Below are positions 7,420 through 16,693 of a stretch of 48,760 nt of DNA, one piece after another. The DNA comes from Candidatus Woesearchaeota archaeon (GTDB lineage: Archaea > Nanobdellota > Nanobdellia > Woesearchaeales > UBA9989): NCBI GenBank assembly GCA_013329045.1, contig DUKZ01000003.1, positions 1-48,760 on the forward strand. Direction: 5' to 3'. The notes under the pieces are model-generated. The model was given only the letters and a program-made list of their open reading frames with translations, searched no databases and was not told where the DNA came from. Positions within the stretch are counted from its first letter, which is position 1, and each line of letters opens with the position of its first letter. Made by a program: the position numbers and the translations under genes.

Positions 7420-8355
7420 CTAGAGCCATCCCTTCTTTCTGAAAAAGTAGAGCATAGAAAAAGATAGGGCCACCATCACGCCGATCATCACCCAAAAGCC
7501 AGCCCAGGATTCTGAACCGGGAAGATTATGGAAATTCGTCCCGTAGATGCTAGAGATGACGGTTAGGGGAAGAGCGATTGTCGCAATGATGGAGAGCATC
7601 TTCATGACCTCGTTCATATTATTGGAAACAGCTGACATGTACACATCGAACGTGTTTGACACTGCCTCCCGGTAATTATCCAGCATATCAGCCACCCTGA
7701 TCGAGTGATCATAGATATCCCGGAAATAGGGAACGGTCTCCTTGCTGATCAGCTTGATATCATTCTTTGTCAATTGGGCGATCTTATCCCTCTGAGGATA
7801 GCCCACCTTCTTTATGTTCGCCAGCGTCCGCTTGAGCTTTAAAATGGCATTGAGCATCTCGGGCGTTGGGCTTTTTGCCACCTGCTCCTCGATCTTCTCG
7901 ATCTGGGCATCGACCTTCTCCATCACGGGAAAATAATTGTCGATCTCCTTATCCAAGAGGCGCATGAGAAAATAATCCATGCCCTTCCTCATCACCCTGG
8001 CAATCCGCTCATTGTCGCCCTTGAACCTATCAAATGAGGAGATGTGCAGCTTATGGCTTGAGATCAAAAAATTCTTTCCAAGGACAAAGTCCATCTCATG
8101 CAGGGTCTTTTGATCTGTTATCGCATAAAAGACCATATACACATACTCGGGGAATTCCTCCACCTTGATGCGGGAATTTGCATGCAAAAGGTCATCGATC
8201 GTTAGGGGATGGAGAGAGAATATGTTTTGGAGCTTCTTTGATTCCTCTTTAGATATGCTGAGAACATCGATCCAGTACTTTTTACCTTTGAGGAGCTTTA
8301 TCTCTTCGAGCTTTACCTGCTTTACCCCGCCATCATAGCAATAAACGGTTATCAT
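7420..8355 (-). CDS. corA: CorA-family divalent cation transporter with GTN filter variant
   Basis: A 311-residue protein of CorA architecture: soluble N-terminal alpha/beta domain, a long helix with acidic/basic heptads (about 150-250), and two C-terminal transmembrane helices. The signature loop reads IYGTNF instead of the family's YGMNF, so the Met of the GMN selectivity motif is Thr. The second helix ends with FFRKKGWL. CorA pentamers carry Mg2+, Co2+ or Ni2+; relatives with changed motifs (e.g. ZntB GIN) differ in ion or direction. It overlaps the mscS-like gene by 4 bp and is translated with it. Confidence 0.88.
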   Translation of the reverse strand: MITVYCYDGGVKQVKLEEIKLLKGKKYWIDVLSISKEESKKLQNIFSLHPLTIDDLLHANSRIKVEEFPEYVYMVFYAITDQKTLHEMDFVLGKNFLISSHKLHISSFDRFKGDNERIARVMRKGMDYFLMRLLDKEIDNYFPVMEKVDAQIEKIEEQVAKSPTPEMLNAILKLKRTLANIKKVGYPQRDKIAQLTKNDIKLISKETVPYFRDIYDHSIRVADMLDNYREAVSNTFDVYMSAVSNNMNEVMKMLSIIATIALPLTVISSIYGTNFHNLPGSESWAGFWVMIGVMVALSFSMLYFFRKKGWL

Positions 8356-9218
8356 CTCTTCCTCTTTGGAAGGTCCTTCTTGTAAACAACTGTCCTATAG
8401 GGAAAGGGAATCTCGATGCCTTCCTCATCAAAGCGTTCCTTGATCTTCTTATTCAGGTCGGTAGAAATCCGAAAGCCAGCGCCAGGGGACTTTGCCCAGA
8501 TGTATGCCCTGAGCGTGACGGCAAAATCTCCAAGATTGATGACCCTCACATCAATTGCTGGTTTTCCAGCCTCTTTTTGCTCTGCTGTTCTATTATCATA
8601 AAAGTCAGGATGCTTCTTTGCCTCCAGCTGGATGATTTTCATCGCCCGGTCAATATCCGCATCATAGGAAATGCCAACCTCAAACCATTTGCATATCTTC
8701 TTATCCCCATAAGTAGAGTTCTCAATCGTCTCATTGTTGATGATGGAATTCGGGATGATGACGCGCTTGTTCTTGAAGTCCCTGATGACGGTATGGCGAA
8801 GAGTGATATCCTCAATGATGCCCTGGGTCTCGCTGCCAATCTTAACATTGTCCCCGACGCGAAAAGGCTTGAATATGACGATAAAAATGCCAGAGACAAC
8901 ATTTGCGAATGCCTGTTGGGATGCAAAACCAATGATGACTGCAAGGATTCCGGCTGATGCAAAGATGGACACGGCCACATCATGCAGGGAAGGGATTGTA
9001 TAGGCAGCAAAGCCAATACCTATTATGTAAATAGTAAAAGATAAGAGGTGCTTCATAAAGCTGTAATGAGTGTAATCAACCTTCACTACCGCCGATGCAC
9101 GCTTGAAGGCGCGATCGACGAGAAACTTTGCAGCTTTTGATGCGATAAAAGTGGCAAGCAAAATGCCGATGATCAAAAACAGCTTTTCCACCTCAAAAGA
9201 TATCTTGCTGACAACCAT
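8352..9218 (-). CDS. mscS: MscS-family mechanosensitive channel
   Basis: A 288-residue protein. Two N-terminal hydrophobic helices (about 10-30 and 58-78) precede the pore helix, which is Gly/Ala-rich (FASAGILAVIIGFASQQAFAN, about 86-106). The beta domain follows with FRVGDNVKIG and VIIPNS, both MscS hallmarks, and a C-terminal alpha/beta domain. Such channels open under membrane tension and release solutes in hypo-osmotic shock. A TATA-like AAGTATTTAAC (minus, near 9240-9250) lies just upstream. It leads a two-gene operon with CorA. Confidence 0.92.
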   Translation of the reverse strand: MVVSKISFEVEKLFLIIGILLATFIASKAAKFLVDRAFKRASAVVKVDYTHYSFMKHLLSFTIYIIGIGFAAYTIPSLHDVAVSIFASAGILAVIIGFASQQAFANVVSGIFIVIFKPFRVGDNVKIGSETQGIIEDITLRHTVIRDFKNKRVIIPNSIINNETIENSTYGDKKICKWFEVGISYDADIDRAMKIIQLEAKKHPDFYDNRTAEQKEAGKPAIDVRVINLGDFAVTLRAYIWAKSPGAGFRISTDLNKKIKERFDEEGIEIPFPYRTVVYKKDLPKRKR

Positions 9219-9340
9219 TCACCAGATAAAAAGGAAGGAAGTTAAATACTTTTTGGATGATAATAGATAGTTGCAGTTCAAAATATAATTTTAAGAATTA
9301 AAAGGTATTCCTATATACCCCCCCACCTTTCCAACAAGCT

Positions 9341-10090
9341 ATGAAATCGGAAAACGCCGCGCCCAGGGACAACAGAATCTTCCTCTCCAGCGTGTTTTTT
9401 GTGCTGGGATTTAGCGTCGTCTTTTCACTTGTTGGCGTCTTGCTGCAAGGCGCTCTTGCATCAATATCCTACAGCGTGCAGCAGATCCTTGCCAGGGTTG
9501 GAGGGACTATCATCATCCTCTTTGGACTCTTCCTCCTTGGACTCTTGAAGCTCCCCTTCCTAGAGCAAGACCACAAGCTGCGGGTGAAAAGAAGATTTTC
9601 CTCGGTGTATGCCACCTCATTTGTTTTCGGCGCAGCATTTGCCGTTGGATGGACCCCTTGCGTTGGGGCGGTGCTGGGGGCAATCTTGACCCTTGCAGCC
9701 ACCCAGTCTGGAAGCGCGTTCCTCCTCCTCTTCTCATACTCCCTTGGCCTTGGCATTCCTTTCCTCCTCGTCGGCCTCTTCACAGAGCAGGCAAAACACT
9801 TCATCAAGAAATCAGCCAGGATGGTCTTTTACCTAAACAAAGCATTCGGCGCTGTTTTAATCATCATCGGCGTCTATGTCTTCACGAACCAACTATCAAG
9901 AATAGCGAATTTCCAAGTATTGACAAGCCTGCTCCTCTCCCTTGACGGAGGCATTAGCCTAGCCAGCCTCAATATCGGGATCGCATTCCTTGCCGGCCTC
10001 GTCTCTTTCCTCTCCCCCTGCGTCCTTCCAATCATCCCTGGATTCCTCTCCTATCTGGCAGCAACACACCTCACACATGAAAACACCTAA
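9341..10090 (+). CDS. ccdA: CcdA/DsbD-type thiol transporter, circularly permuted
   Basis: A 249-residue membrane protein carrying both CcdA cysteine motifs but in unusual order. It opens directly with the segment that is normally TM2 (FFVLGFSVVFSLVG, about 17-30). GWTPCVGAVLGA follows at about 104-115, and it ends with the segment that is normally TM1, AGLVSFLSPCVLPIIPGFL at about 221-239. The new termini therefore fall in the normal TM1-TM2 loop. I see no leading TM1 copy in the 120 bp upstream, which is A/T-rich promoter-like DNA. CcdA passes electrons from cytoplasmic thioredoxin to extracytoplasmic thiols. The next gene overlaps by 14 bp and encodes the extracellular thioredoxin partner. 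Confidence 0.85.
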   Translation: MKSENAAPRDNRIFLSSVFFVLGFSVVFSLVGVLLQGALASISYSVQQILARVGGTIIILFGLFLLGLLKLPFLEQDHKLRVKRRFSSVYATSFVFGAAFAVGWTPCVGAVLGAILTLAATQSGSAFLLLFSYSLGLGIPFLLVGLFTEQAKHFIKKSARMVFYLNKAFGAVLIIIGVYVFTNQLSRIANFQVLTSLLLSLDGGISLASLNIGIAFLAGLVSFLSPCVLPIIPGFLSYLAATHLTHENT

Positions 10091-11156
10091 AGACATGTGG
10101 ACAACGATTGCATTGATCAGTGTAGTCATAGGAATTGTTATAGCTATTGTCCACCTCGAAAAACAAAAAACCGCACCAGAACTCGCCTTCTCACAGCCAG
10201 GAATTACGAATGATAAAGGATACCCAACAGCGCCAGAACTTGCGGGAATAGTTGGGTACATCAATGCGGATCCTTCCCTTACCATTGAATCACAAAAAGG
10301 CAAAGTGGTTCTTGTTGATTTTTGGACATACAGCTGCATTAATTGCATCCGAACACTTCCCCATATCACCTCGTGGGATGAAAAGTATCGAGATAAAGGA
10401 CTCGTGATCATCGGGGTGCACACCCCAGAATTCGATTTTGAGAAAGAGTACGATAATGTAAAAGCTGCTGTAGAAAAATATGGAGTTGGCTATCCAGTCG
10501 TGCTGGATAATGATTATGCGACGTGGCAGGCATACAAGAACAGGTACTGGCCGCGGAAATACCTCATAGATAAAGATGGATATATCCGCTATGACCATAT
10601 CGGTGAAGGAGGATATGAGGAGACAGAAAAGCAGATACGAATGCTGCTGGAAGAGAAAGGAAGCGATGTTAGCGATGTAGGCGAAGCACCAATGCCTGAC
10701 ATGACACCAAAACATATCACCACGCCAGAACTCTATGCAGGGGCAGCCTTTGCCCTGCCAAGAGGGCAGGATATAGGAAATAGGGAAGGGATACGGCTAG
10801 GAGAAACAATCACCTATGAGAAACTGACTAATCCTCCAGCAGATGTTATTAGCCTCTCTGGCACATGGAAAAGCAATCCAGATAATCTGGAAGCAATGGG
10901 GGATGCAGAGATCATTTTGCCATTTACTGCCAGTGCAGTGAATATTGTTGCATTTGCACCAGAAGAATCAATCGTTGAAATCTATGTGAATGATAAGTTA
11001 GTGAGCGATGAACAAGCCGGAAGCGATGCGATCAATGGAATAATGATTGTCAGAGAACCACGGCTCTATACTGCTTATGATGGGGAGTATGTCACCGCAA
11101 CACTTGCGCTGAAAGTGAAAAAAGGGTTTTCATTCAATGCATTTACTTTTGGATAA
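10077..11156 (+). CDS. DipZ-like membrane-anchored thioredoxin with C-terminal beta domain
   Basis: A 359-residue protein. I chose the ATG at 10077 (MKTPKDMWTT) because a hydrophobic anchor follows at once (about 7-25); the open frame extends further upstream but only inside ccdA. The thioredoxin domain has WTYSCINCIR (redox CINC, about residue 83-86) and GVHTPEFDFE, both typical of the DipZ/TlpA-like group. Residues about 215-359 form a predicted beta-sandwich like the C-terminal domain of bacterial DipZ. In DipZ the CcdA and thioredoxin parts are fused; here they are separate overlapping genes. It probably reduces or reshuffles disulfides outside the membrane. Confidence 0.85.
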   Translation: MKTPKDMWTTIALISVVIGIVIAIVHLEKQKTAPELAFSQPGITNDKGYPTAPELAGIVGYINADPSLTIESQKGKVVLVDFWTYSCINCIRTLPHITSWDEKYRDKGLVIIGVHTPEFDFEKEYDNVKAAVEKYGVGYPVVLDNDYATWQAYKNRYWPRKYLIDKDGYIRYDHIGEGGYEETEKQIRMLLEEKGSDVSDVGEAPMPDMTPKHITTPELYAGAAFALPRGQDIGNREGIRLGETITYEKLTNPPADVISLSGTWKSNPDNLEAMGDAEIILPFTASAVNIVAFAPEESIVEIYVNDKLVSDEQAGSDAINGIMIVREPRLYTAYDGEYVTATLALKVKKGFSFNAFTFG

Positions 11157-11904
11157 GCAGTTCATAGTTTCCCCTCCCATCTGGTGAGAAGCCAACAGCC
11201 AATGCATTCTGGTCGTATAAACGAAATGCTTGAGAGGGAAGAAGGCCGACATAAATTCCTTTATCTTTCGCGCCTCTTCGGATAGCCCACTCCTCACTAG
11301 AGGACAGTTGAGCTGCTTTTCTAAAACTGCTTCCCTGGAAAATGCAATTTTCTTGCAAATACCAATATGATTCTTTCGCCCATTTATTGTTTTCTGCACC
11401 GAGAACAGATACACAATCAACCCCCACCGCTGTAGACCAATTGATCATTGCCATGAGAAGAGCCCTGCCAAAATAAAAAGAGGAAAGAAGTGATCCCTGG
11501 CCTCTGACCCCCTGGATCTGCCGGACAAGAATTGTTGGAGAAAAGTCCTGGAACCCCAATGAACAGAGTGCCATTCCTTGATAAACGGCGACAAGATGGT
11601 ACGTGTCTTCGCAAGCAATAGCAGGATGGCTGATACACCTCTCTTCTGTTGGCTGTCTCTTATCACATTCGAGGACGAGATCATCAAGCAAAAGAACAGC
11701 CATACCATCCTTCTGAATAACACCACCGCCTAGAGTGAACGGGTCTCTAATGAATTGTGAACACACATCCCTGCCGAAATGACGGTCAATGATTCCCCCC
11801 TGACAAAATATGCTGAGCTGGCCTTGCAAAGGAGCATCTGGGCTGCATATCTCACTCAGTCTTTCTTCCTGACTTTCTTTTTGACATACTCGTTGATCCG
11901 TCAC
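11143..11904 (-). CDS. Uncharacterised protein
   Basis: About 253 residues from the GTG at 11904, which has AGAGGT 5 nt upstream. A longer reading starting at 11961 would put its first codons on the minus-strand TATA box (TATTTAAAAAGAG, near 11928-11940), so the GTG is preferred. The protein is mixed alpha/beta with several cysteines and a Gly-rich stretch VRGQGSLLSSF followed by a helix, which faintly recalls acyl-CoA-binding loops of GNAT enzymes; I do not press this. The 3' end overlaps the convergent thioredoxin gene by 14 bp. It is divergent from the large surface-protein gene. Confidence 0.65.
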   Translation of the reverse strand: MTDQRVCQKESQEERLSEICSPDAPLQGQLSIFCQGGIIDRHFGRDVCSQFIRDPFTLGGGVIQKDGMAVLLLDDLVLECDKRQPTEERCISHPAIACEDTYHLVAVYQGMALCSLGFQDFSPTILVRQIQGVRGQGSLLSSFYFGRALLMAMINWSTAVGVDCVSVLGAENNKWAKESYWYLQENCIFQGSSFRKAAQLSSSEEWAIRRGAKDKGIYVGLLPSQAFRLYDQNALAVGFSPDGRGNYELLIQK

Positions 11905-11999
11905 TTTTACCTCTTTAAGAGGGTGATTATCTCTTTTTAAATATATGGAAATATTAAGCAAGGTTTTTAATACTCATAAATAAAGTGAGTCAAAGAAAA

Positions 12000-14900
12000 A
12001 TGGGTGAACAATCTAATAAAGGACACGGTTACAGACAGGTTATTCTCTTTCTTTTCATGGTGTCTGTGCTTTCAACAATCGTTTCTGCGCAAGCAAACTG
12101 CTGGCAGTATGATGGCAACCAAACAGGCTGCACGGCCGGTGATAATAACATCACCTGCCGGTGGGTGGGATCCCCATCAAATATTTGTGAGGGAAGAGGA
12201 TGCTGGGACTTTACAACCAGCGGTGCCTGCTCTACTGCGGCAACAAACGGGCTTCCGTGCACATGGGATAGTGATGGCGGTTTTTGCTCCATGGTCGACT
12301 GTTTTATCTATGATGATACAAACCAAACAGCATGTGAGGATAATACAATAGGAATAACATGCGAATGGTTTGCTGAGGAGACCCTCTGCGATCCACCCAG
12401 ACAGGAATGCTCAAATTTTGACAATCAACAATCTGACTGCTTCAACACATTCTTTTGCAACTGGAATCCAAATAACCTAACATGCACTGCTCCAGAAGGA
12501 CCTGCACCAGGGCAAGGGAATGGGGTATCACCTGGATGCGTCATGCTCCCAGAACCAGGCCTTTGCAATAATATGAGCGGCAAATGCGCATGGCAAAATG
12601 GCAAATGCGGGGGAATTGCAAACGGCCTTGCCTGCACTGATATTAATTCATCAACATTCTGCAATGCAGCACCCATCTTTCCAACCTGTTGTGCATGGAA
12701 CTCTGGAGCATGCAACACCACATTCTCCTCTAGCTGCTTCGACAACATGCAAGAACCGCCAACAGGCGCAAAATTTTGCGAAGACTATAATGCCGTTCGA
12801 AATCAGACACTTTGTCAAATGATCATCAGCAATCCATGGTATATGCCCTGCAAGTGGAACAATCAAACCACAAACCTTACAACGGATGACCGCTGTGAAT
12901 TCAATGGAGGCGACCTTTTTGGAGGAGGAGGGGGGTTTAACAAATTCGAAGATATAGGATCAAAACAAAGCTGTGAAGCGGCAGGGGGCATCTGGAAAAG
13001 TGAAACCTTTGTAACATCAAACGGGAATGTCCAAAATGATAATTGGTGTGAAATGAATTTTGGAAAAGGAACAGAAAGCTGCGATTCATCCTGCTGGGCA
13101 TGCGAGTTCCAGCCAAATGGACAAAACTGGCCAAATGCAGCGGCTGCAGAATCAGGATGTGAAGGCTCATCACTCGGGTACTGCAAATGGCGCGACAAGA
13201 CACAATTCGAAAATGCACCAAATGGTCTTGGGTCTTGCGAGAAATCCAAAGAGCTCAACCGTGCTGGCTGCGGCATACAAACAACATGCGCGGATTATCA
13301 ATATTATACTAATCCACAGCAAGCCTGCAATGAGGATCGAGACTGCAAGTGGATGACAGACTTCCTTGATCCAACAAAGGGGTCATGCGCAAATGCTAAC
13401 ACAAAAACGTGCCAGCAAAGCTGCGGGCAATGCCTCACCCAAGCAACCTGCTTAAATAATGGAACAAGCTGCCAATGGGATACCAACATTCAATTATGCA
13501 AGCAGGGAGGAGGCTCTGGAGCATCATCTTCTGAACTCTGTTTTGACGGCGTTGATAATGACAATGATGGCATGACAGATTGTGCTGACTCCAATTGCCT
13601 CTCGGATCCCTTCTGCGGAGGGGGAACAAATGCAAATTGTTGGGAATATGCCACAAACACCTCATGCAACACTGATGGGGCAGCAAGCTGCGCATGGGTC
13701 AATGATACTTTCACCGGCAATGCATGGTGCGATATCAAAGGAGCAAACTGCTGGCAATTTGATGATGAAGAAAACCAATGCAGCGAGGTTGATGGGTGTT
13801 CTTGGCACACAGGATTTTTTGGGGGGCAGACAGGATTTTGTGATGTAAACCAAACATTTTTTTCCGCATGCTGGGGTCTTAATACTCTTAATTCCTGCAA
13901 TGGGAACGGCAACTGCACCTGGAAGTCGTTTCAGGGCGGGGATGGAGGGTTTTGCGATGCAAAACCATTCTCGTGCATGGACACATATTATGGCAACCAG
14001 TCAGGATGCAATCTTGATTCATTCTGCAATTGGACAAGCGATCCCTTCTTTCCAGGAGGTGGACGATGTGAAGCACTCTGTTTTGGGCTCTCGGGAGAAG
14101 CATGCTCTTCAAATCCGATGTGCCAACAAAAAGCAGGGTTTTGCGAGCCAGATAATTTTGCGGGCGGTGGATGCTTTACCTTCGATGGAAATTTGACAGG
14201 CTGCCAAACAAAAGACAAATGCACATGGGTGGATGATCCTTTCTTTGACAATGACTCGCAAGGGCTTCCGAATAAAGGCTGGTGCAATGACGCATTCCTC
14301 CTCACCCAATTCCAGGGCATGGAAGGAGGAGAACCGACAATCATTGCCATAGATAGTGATGGATGCGGCCTTGGAGGTATTGCTTCTCAATCGGACATTT
14401 GCGGCATTGGAATAAAAGACATGAAAAATACATATGGGTTTGGTATGAAAGTCGACTCCCTATCTACCACGATGATGTGCAACGGGAAAGCACTCCAAGA
14501 AGGAGGACTGGGATCAGGAGATCTGCCAGCAAGCTTTTATCTTTACCTTGATTCAGACAACAATGCCACAAATAATTGTAATGCAAGCAATAATGAAGCA
14601 ATAGGATTTGAGTTTTTCTTTAAGTACGAAACAAGCGAGTCCAATAATCAGTTATCAGAATCAAAATTGTCTTACCGCTGTGTAAACAGAACATGGGGAA
14701 ATGTTCCCATCTCCATTACAACATGGGCGCAAAAGTCCTGCCAGGAAATGGGGGCAGCCATTCTTGCTATTGATAAAGGCACTCTTGAAGGGTACACGGA
14801 ATTCAACAAAACTGCGAACATGAGAGTGTATGGAACCGCTGCAAATGACACGGGAAGAGAAGCAACACCATCAGATACCGCAGGGCCTGGGTATTATATC

Positions 14901-16649
14901 CAAGGATCAGTTGACTTCATGGCAGAAGACTGCAAAGGGCTCAGTGATATGGATGGAGATGGATGCCTCCCATCAGAAGACCCTGACTGCGAAATCTTCA
15001 ACAAGTTTGGGTACATCCCTTTCGAGGACTGTTGGAATAGCATTGATGACAACTTAGATGGAAAAGTTGATTGTGAAGATGACAAGTGCAAGTACGACCA
15101 GTTTGCCTGCGGAGGATCACTCCAGCCGGATGCAAATGATAAAACACCTCCCACCCTTGCCCAGCTTGAGGTAAGAGCGATGCCTGATGGAGCATTTGTT
15201 GATATTAATACTTTTGAGCCAGCGAATGCATCATTAAAATTTTATAAGACGAGCAGCACCTGCTCAGCCCTCAACAAAACCATTGTGGACAACAAATTTA
15301 TTCCCTGGCATGGCATCCCGCTTGACAATTTCAACCTTAATCCAAACAGGCTCGGATATGAACTAACTGGAAATGTCTCTTATTATTTTAAGTATACCCT
15401 GTGTGATATTTCAGGTAATTGCCTTGCTAGCGCATGCACAAACTTTACTACGCCATTGACGTATACAGACTGCGGCCGGAAATGCAACACCTTCCTCAAC
15501 CCGATGGAATTCACACCACCTTCGGGAACAAACAGCAGCAGCCCACTTGGATTCTTAATGATACGATACGACCTCAATAGCGATGGAACGTATGACGTCA
15601 ATAAAAGTTATGGAGAATCAAGCACGAAAAGGACGATCAATGAAACAAGGCTGGTCAACATCAAAATGGAGAATCCGAATTCTTCTACCCCCTGGGCAAT
15701 AGAGTGCATCAATGGAACGCTTCCCTCCTCGGTGACATTTAACTCAAGCAACCTTGTGGTCAATGAGACCGCAGGAAATGGGATTGTGGGGATGCCAACA
15801 TCAGAATACAACAAGTTCATTACAAACTTTCAGTGCAAAAGAATACGCATTACCGTACCGTATAATGGAGATACATTGTACCACTGCACCAATACTAGTG
15901 TTAGTGGAGCTGGTGTATGCACTGATGTGACATCTTCTGCAACAAAAGTGTCAAATACCGCCACCACCTCAACGTGGGAAGTTGATCCAGCAGTATTGGG
16001 GTTCTCTTATTATCAATCATCAGCAACTGGCTCCTCTGGGACAAGCAGTTCTGGGGGTGGAGGAGGAGGCGGGGGAATGAGTTCGAGTGTTGATATCCCA
16101 GGCAATAGAGAGATCGGAATAACAGTGCCGAGCACAGGTGTATCAAAAAAGATCGGGCTCAATGGAAAAGCGACGTTTTCCCTCAAATTACGAGGGGTGA
16201 GAGAAGAACATAGTGTGACCGTCACAGAAATAGAGCTCCTCAGCACAAAGCTTACCTTTGCTTCCAAGCCGCAAACAGTAAAAATGATGAGAGGGGAACA
16301 AAAGGAAATAGACCTTAATCTTGATGGAGTTTATGACCTCCTTGTCAAGGTGGAAGACATCCGCGGGTCCGGCATTAGATATGCACAAATACAACTAACA
16401 AGCCTACCACAGCAAGTCCCTGTTAAGCAAAAAGAAACAACAAGAGAGCCGGTGCAGGAAGAAACTCCTCAGGCATCTCCTGAAGAACAAAAGGATACCA
16501 TAGAAGAACTCAAAGAGACGGTCAGGGAGATTGTCAATTCGCCGCCCATCGAGCCTGTCAAGCCAACAAATATCCTCTTAATTGTCCTGCTCGTGGTCAC
16601 TGCTATGGTTGCCATTGGGGCTCTTACGATGAAAATAATAAAGAAATAA
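12000..16649 (+). CDS. Giant cysteine-rich surface protein with C-terminal membrane anchor
   Basis: About 1549 residues. I chose the ATG at 12000, since a TATA-like TTTTTAATA lies near 11962-11970; a GTG at 11985 is in frame. The N-terminal signal peptide ends near VSAQA. Most of the first 850 residues consist of degenerate units of roughly 35-50 residues built on CW-x-(Y/F)-D-x(2)-(Q/T)-x(2)-C ... C-x-W. DGVDNDNDGMTDC and a later SIDDNLDGKVDC are Asp/Asn-rich metal-binding loops of the MopE/thrombospondin-3 type. Many N-x-S/T sequons suggest glycosylation. Near the C-terminus come a Ser/Gly spacer, an acidic stalk and one transmembrane helix (ILLIVLLVVTAMVAIGAL) ending in KIIKK. A wall or adhesion role is inferred. 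Confidence 0.85.
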   Translation: MGEQSNKGHGYRQVILFLFMVSVLSTIVSAQANCWQYDGNQTGCTAGDNNITCRWVGSPSNICEGRGCWDFTTSGACSTAATNGLPCTWDSDGGFCSMVDCFIYDDTNQTACEDNTIGITCEWFAEETLCDPPRQECSNFDNQQSDCFNTFFCNWNPNNLTCTAPEGPAPGQGNGVSPGCVMLPEPGLCNNMSGKCAWQNGKCGGIANGLACTDINSSTFCNAAPIFPTCCAWNSGACNTTFSSSCFDNMQEPPTGAKFCEDYNAVRNQTLCQMIISNPWYMPCKWNNQTTNLTTDDRCEFNGGDLFGGGGGFNKFEDIGSKQSCEAAGGIWKSETFVTSNGNVQNDNWCEMNFGKGTESCDSSCWACEFQPNGQNWPNAAAAESGCEGSSLGYCKWRDKTQFENAPNGLGSCEKSKELNRAGCGIQTTCADYQYYTNPQQACNEDRDCKWMTDFLDPTKGSCANANTKTCQQSCGQCLTQATCLNNGTSCQWDTNIQLCKQGGGSGASSSELCFDGVDNDNDGMTDCADSNCLSDPFCGGGTNANCWEYATNTSCNTDGAASCAWVNDTFTGNAWCDIKGANCWQFDDEENQCSEVDGCSWHTGFFGGQTGFCDVNQTFFSACWGLNTLNSCNGNGNCTWKSFQGGDGGFCDAKPFSCMDTYYGNQSGCNLDSFCNWTSDPFFPGGGRCEALCFGLSGEACSSNPMCQQKAGFCEPDNFAGGGCFTFDGNLTGCQTKDKCTWVDDPFFDNDSQGLPNKGWCNDAFLLTQFQGMEGGEPTIIAIDSDGCGLGGIASQSDICGIGIKDMKNTYGFGMKVDSLSTTMMCNGKALQEGGLGSGDLPASFYLYLDSDNNATNNCNASNNEAIGFEFFFKYETSESNNQLSESKLSYRCVNRTWGNVPISITTWAQKSCQEMGAAILAIDKGTLEGYTEFNKTANMRVYGTAANDTGREATPSDTAGPGYYIQGSVDFMAEDCKGLSDMDGDGCLPSEDPDCEIFNKFGYIPFEDCWNSIDDNLDGKVDCEDDKCKYDQFACGGSLQPDANDKTPPTLAQLEVRAMPDGAFVDINTFEPANASLKFYKTSSTCSALNKTIVDNKFIPWHGIPLDNFNLNPNRLGYELTGNVSYYFKYTLCDISGNCLASACTNFTTPLTYTDCGRKCNTFLNPMEFTPPSGTNSSSPLGFLMIRYDLNSDGTYDVNKSYGESSTKRTINETRLVNIKMENPNSSTPWAIECINGTLPSSVTFNSSNLVVNETAGNGIVGMPTSEYNKFITNFQCKRIRITVPYNGDTLYHCTNTSVSGAGVCTDVTSSATKVSNTATTSTWEVDPAVLGFSYYQSSATGSSGTSSSGGGGGGGGMSSSVDIPGNREIGITVPSTGVSKKIGLNGKATFSLKLRGVREEHSVTVTEIELLSTKLTFASKPQTVKMMRGEQKEIDLNLDGVYDLLVKVEDIRGSGIRYAQIQLTSLPQQVPVKQKETTREPVQEETPQASPEEQKDTIEELKETVREIVNSPPIEPVKPTNILLIVLLVVTAMVAIGALTMKIIKK

Positions 16650-16693
16650 AAGCGTTGTGCACTGCTTGAGAGGGAAGGTATGCTTTTTGTTTA

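Noticed and set aside
11905-11961. Longer N-terminus for the gene at 11143-11904
   Set aside because: The extra codons lie on the TATA box, while the GTG at 11904 has a suitable ribosome site.
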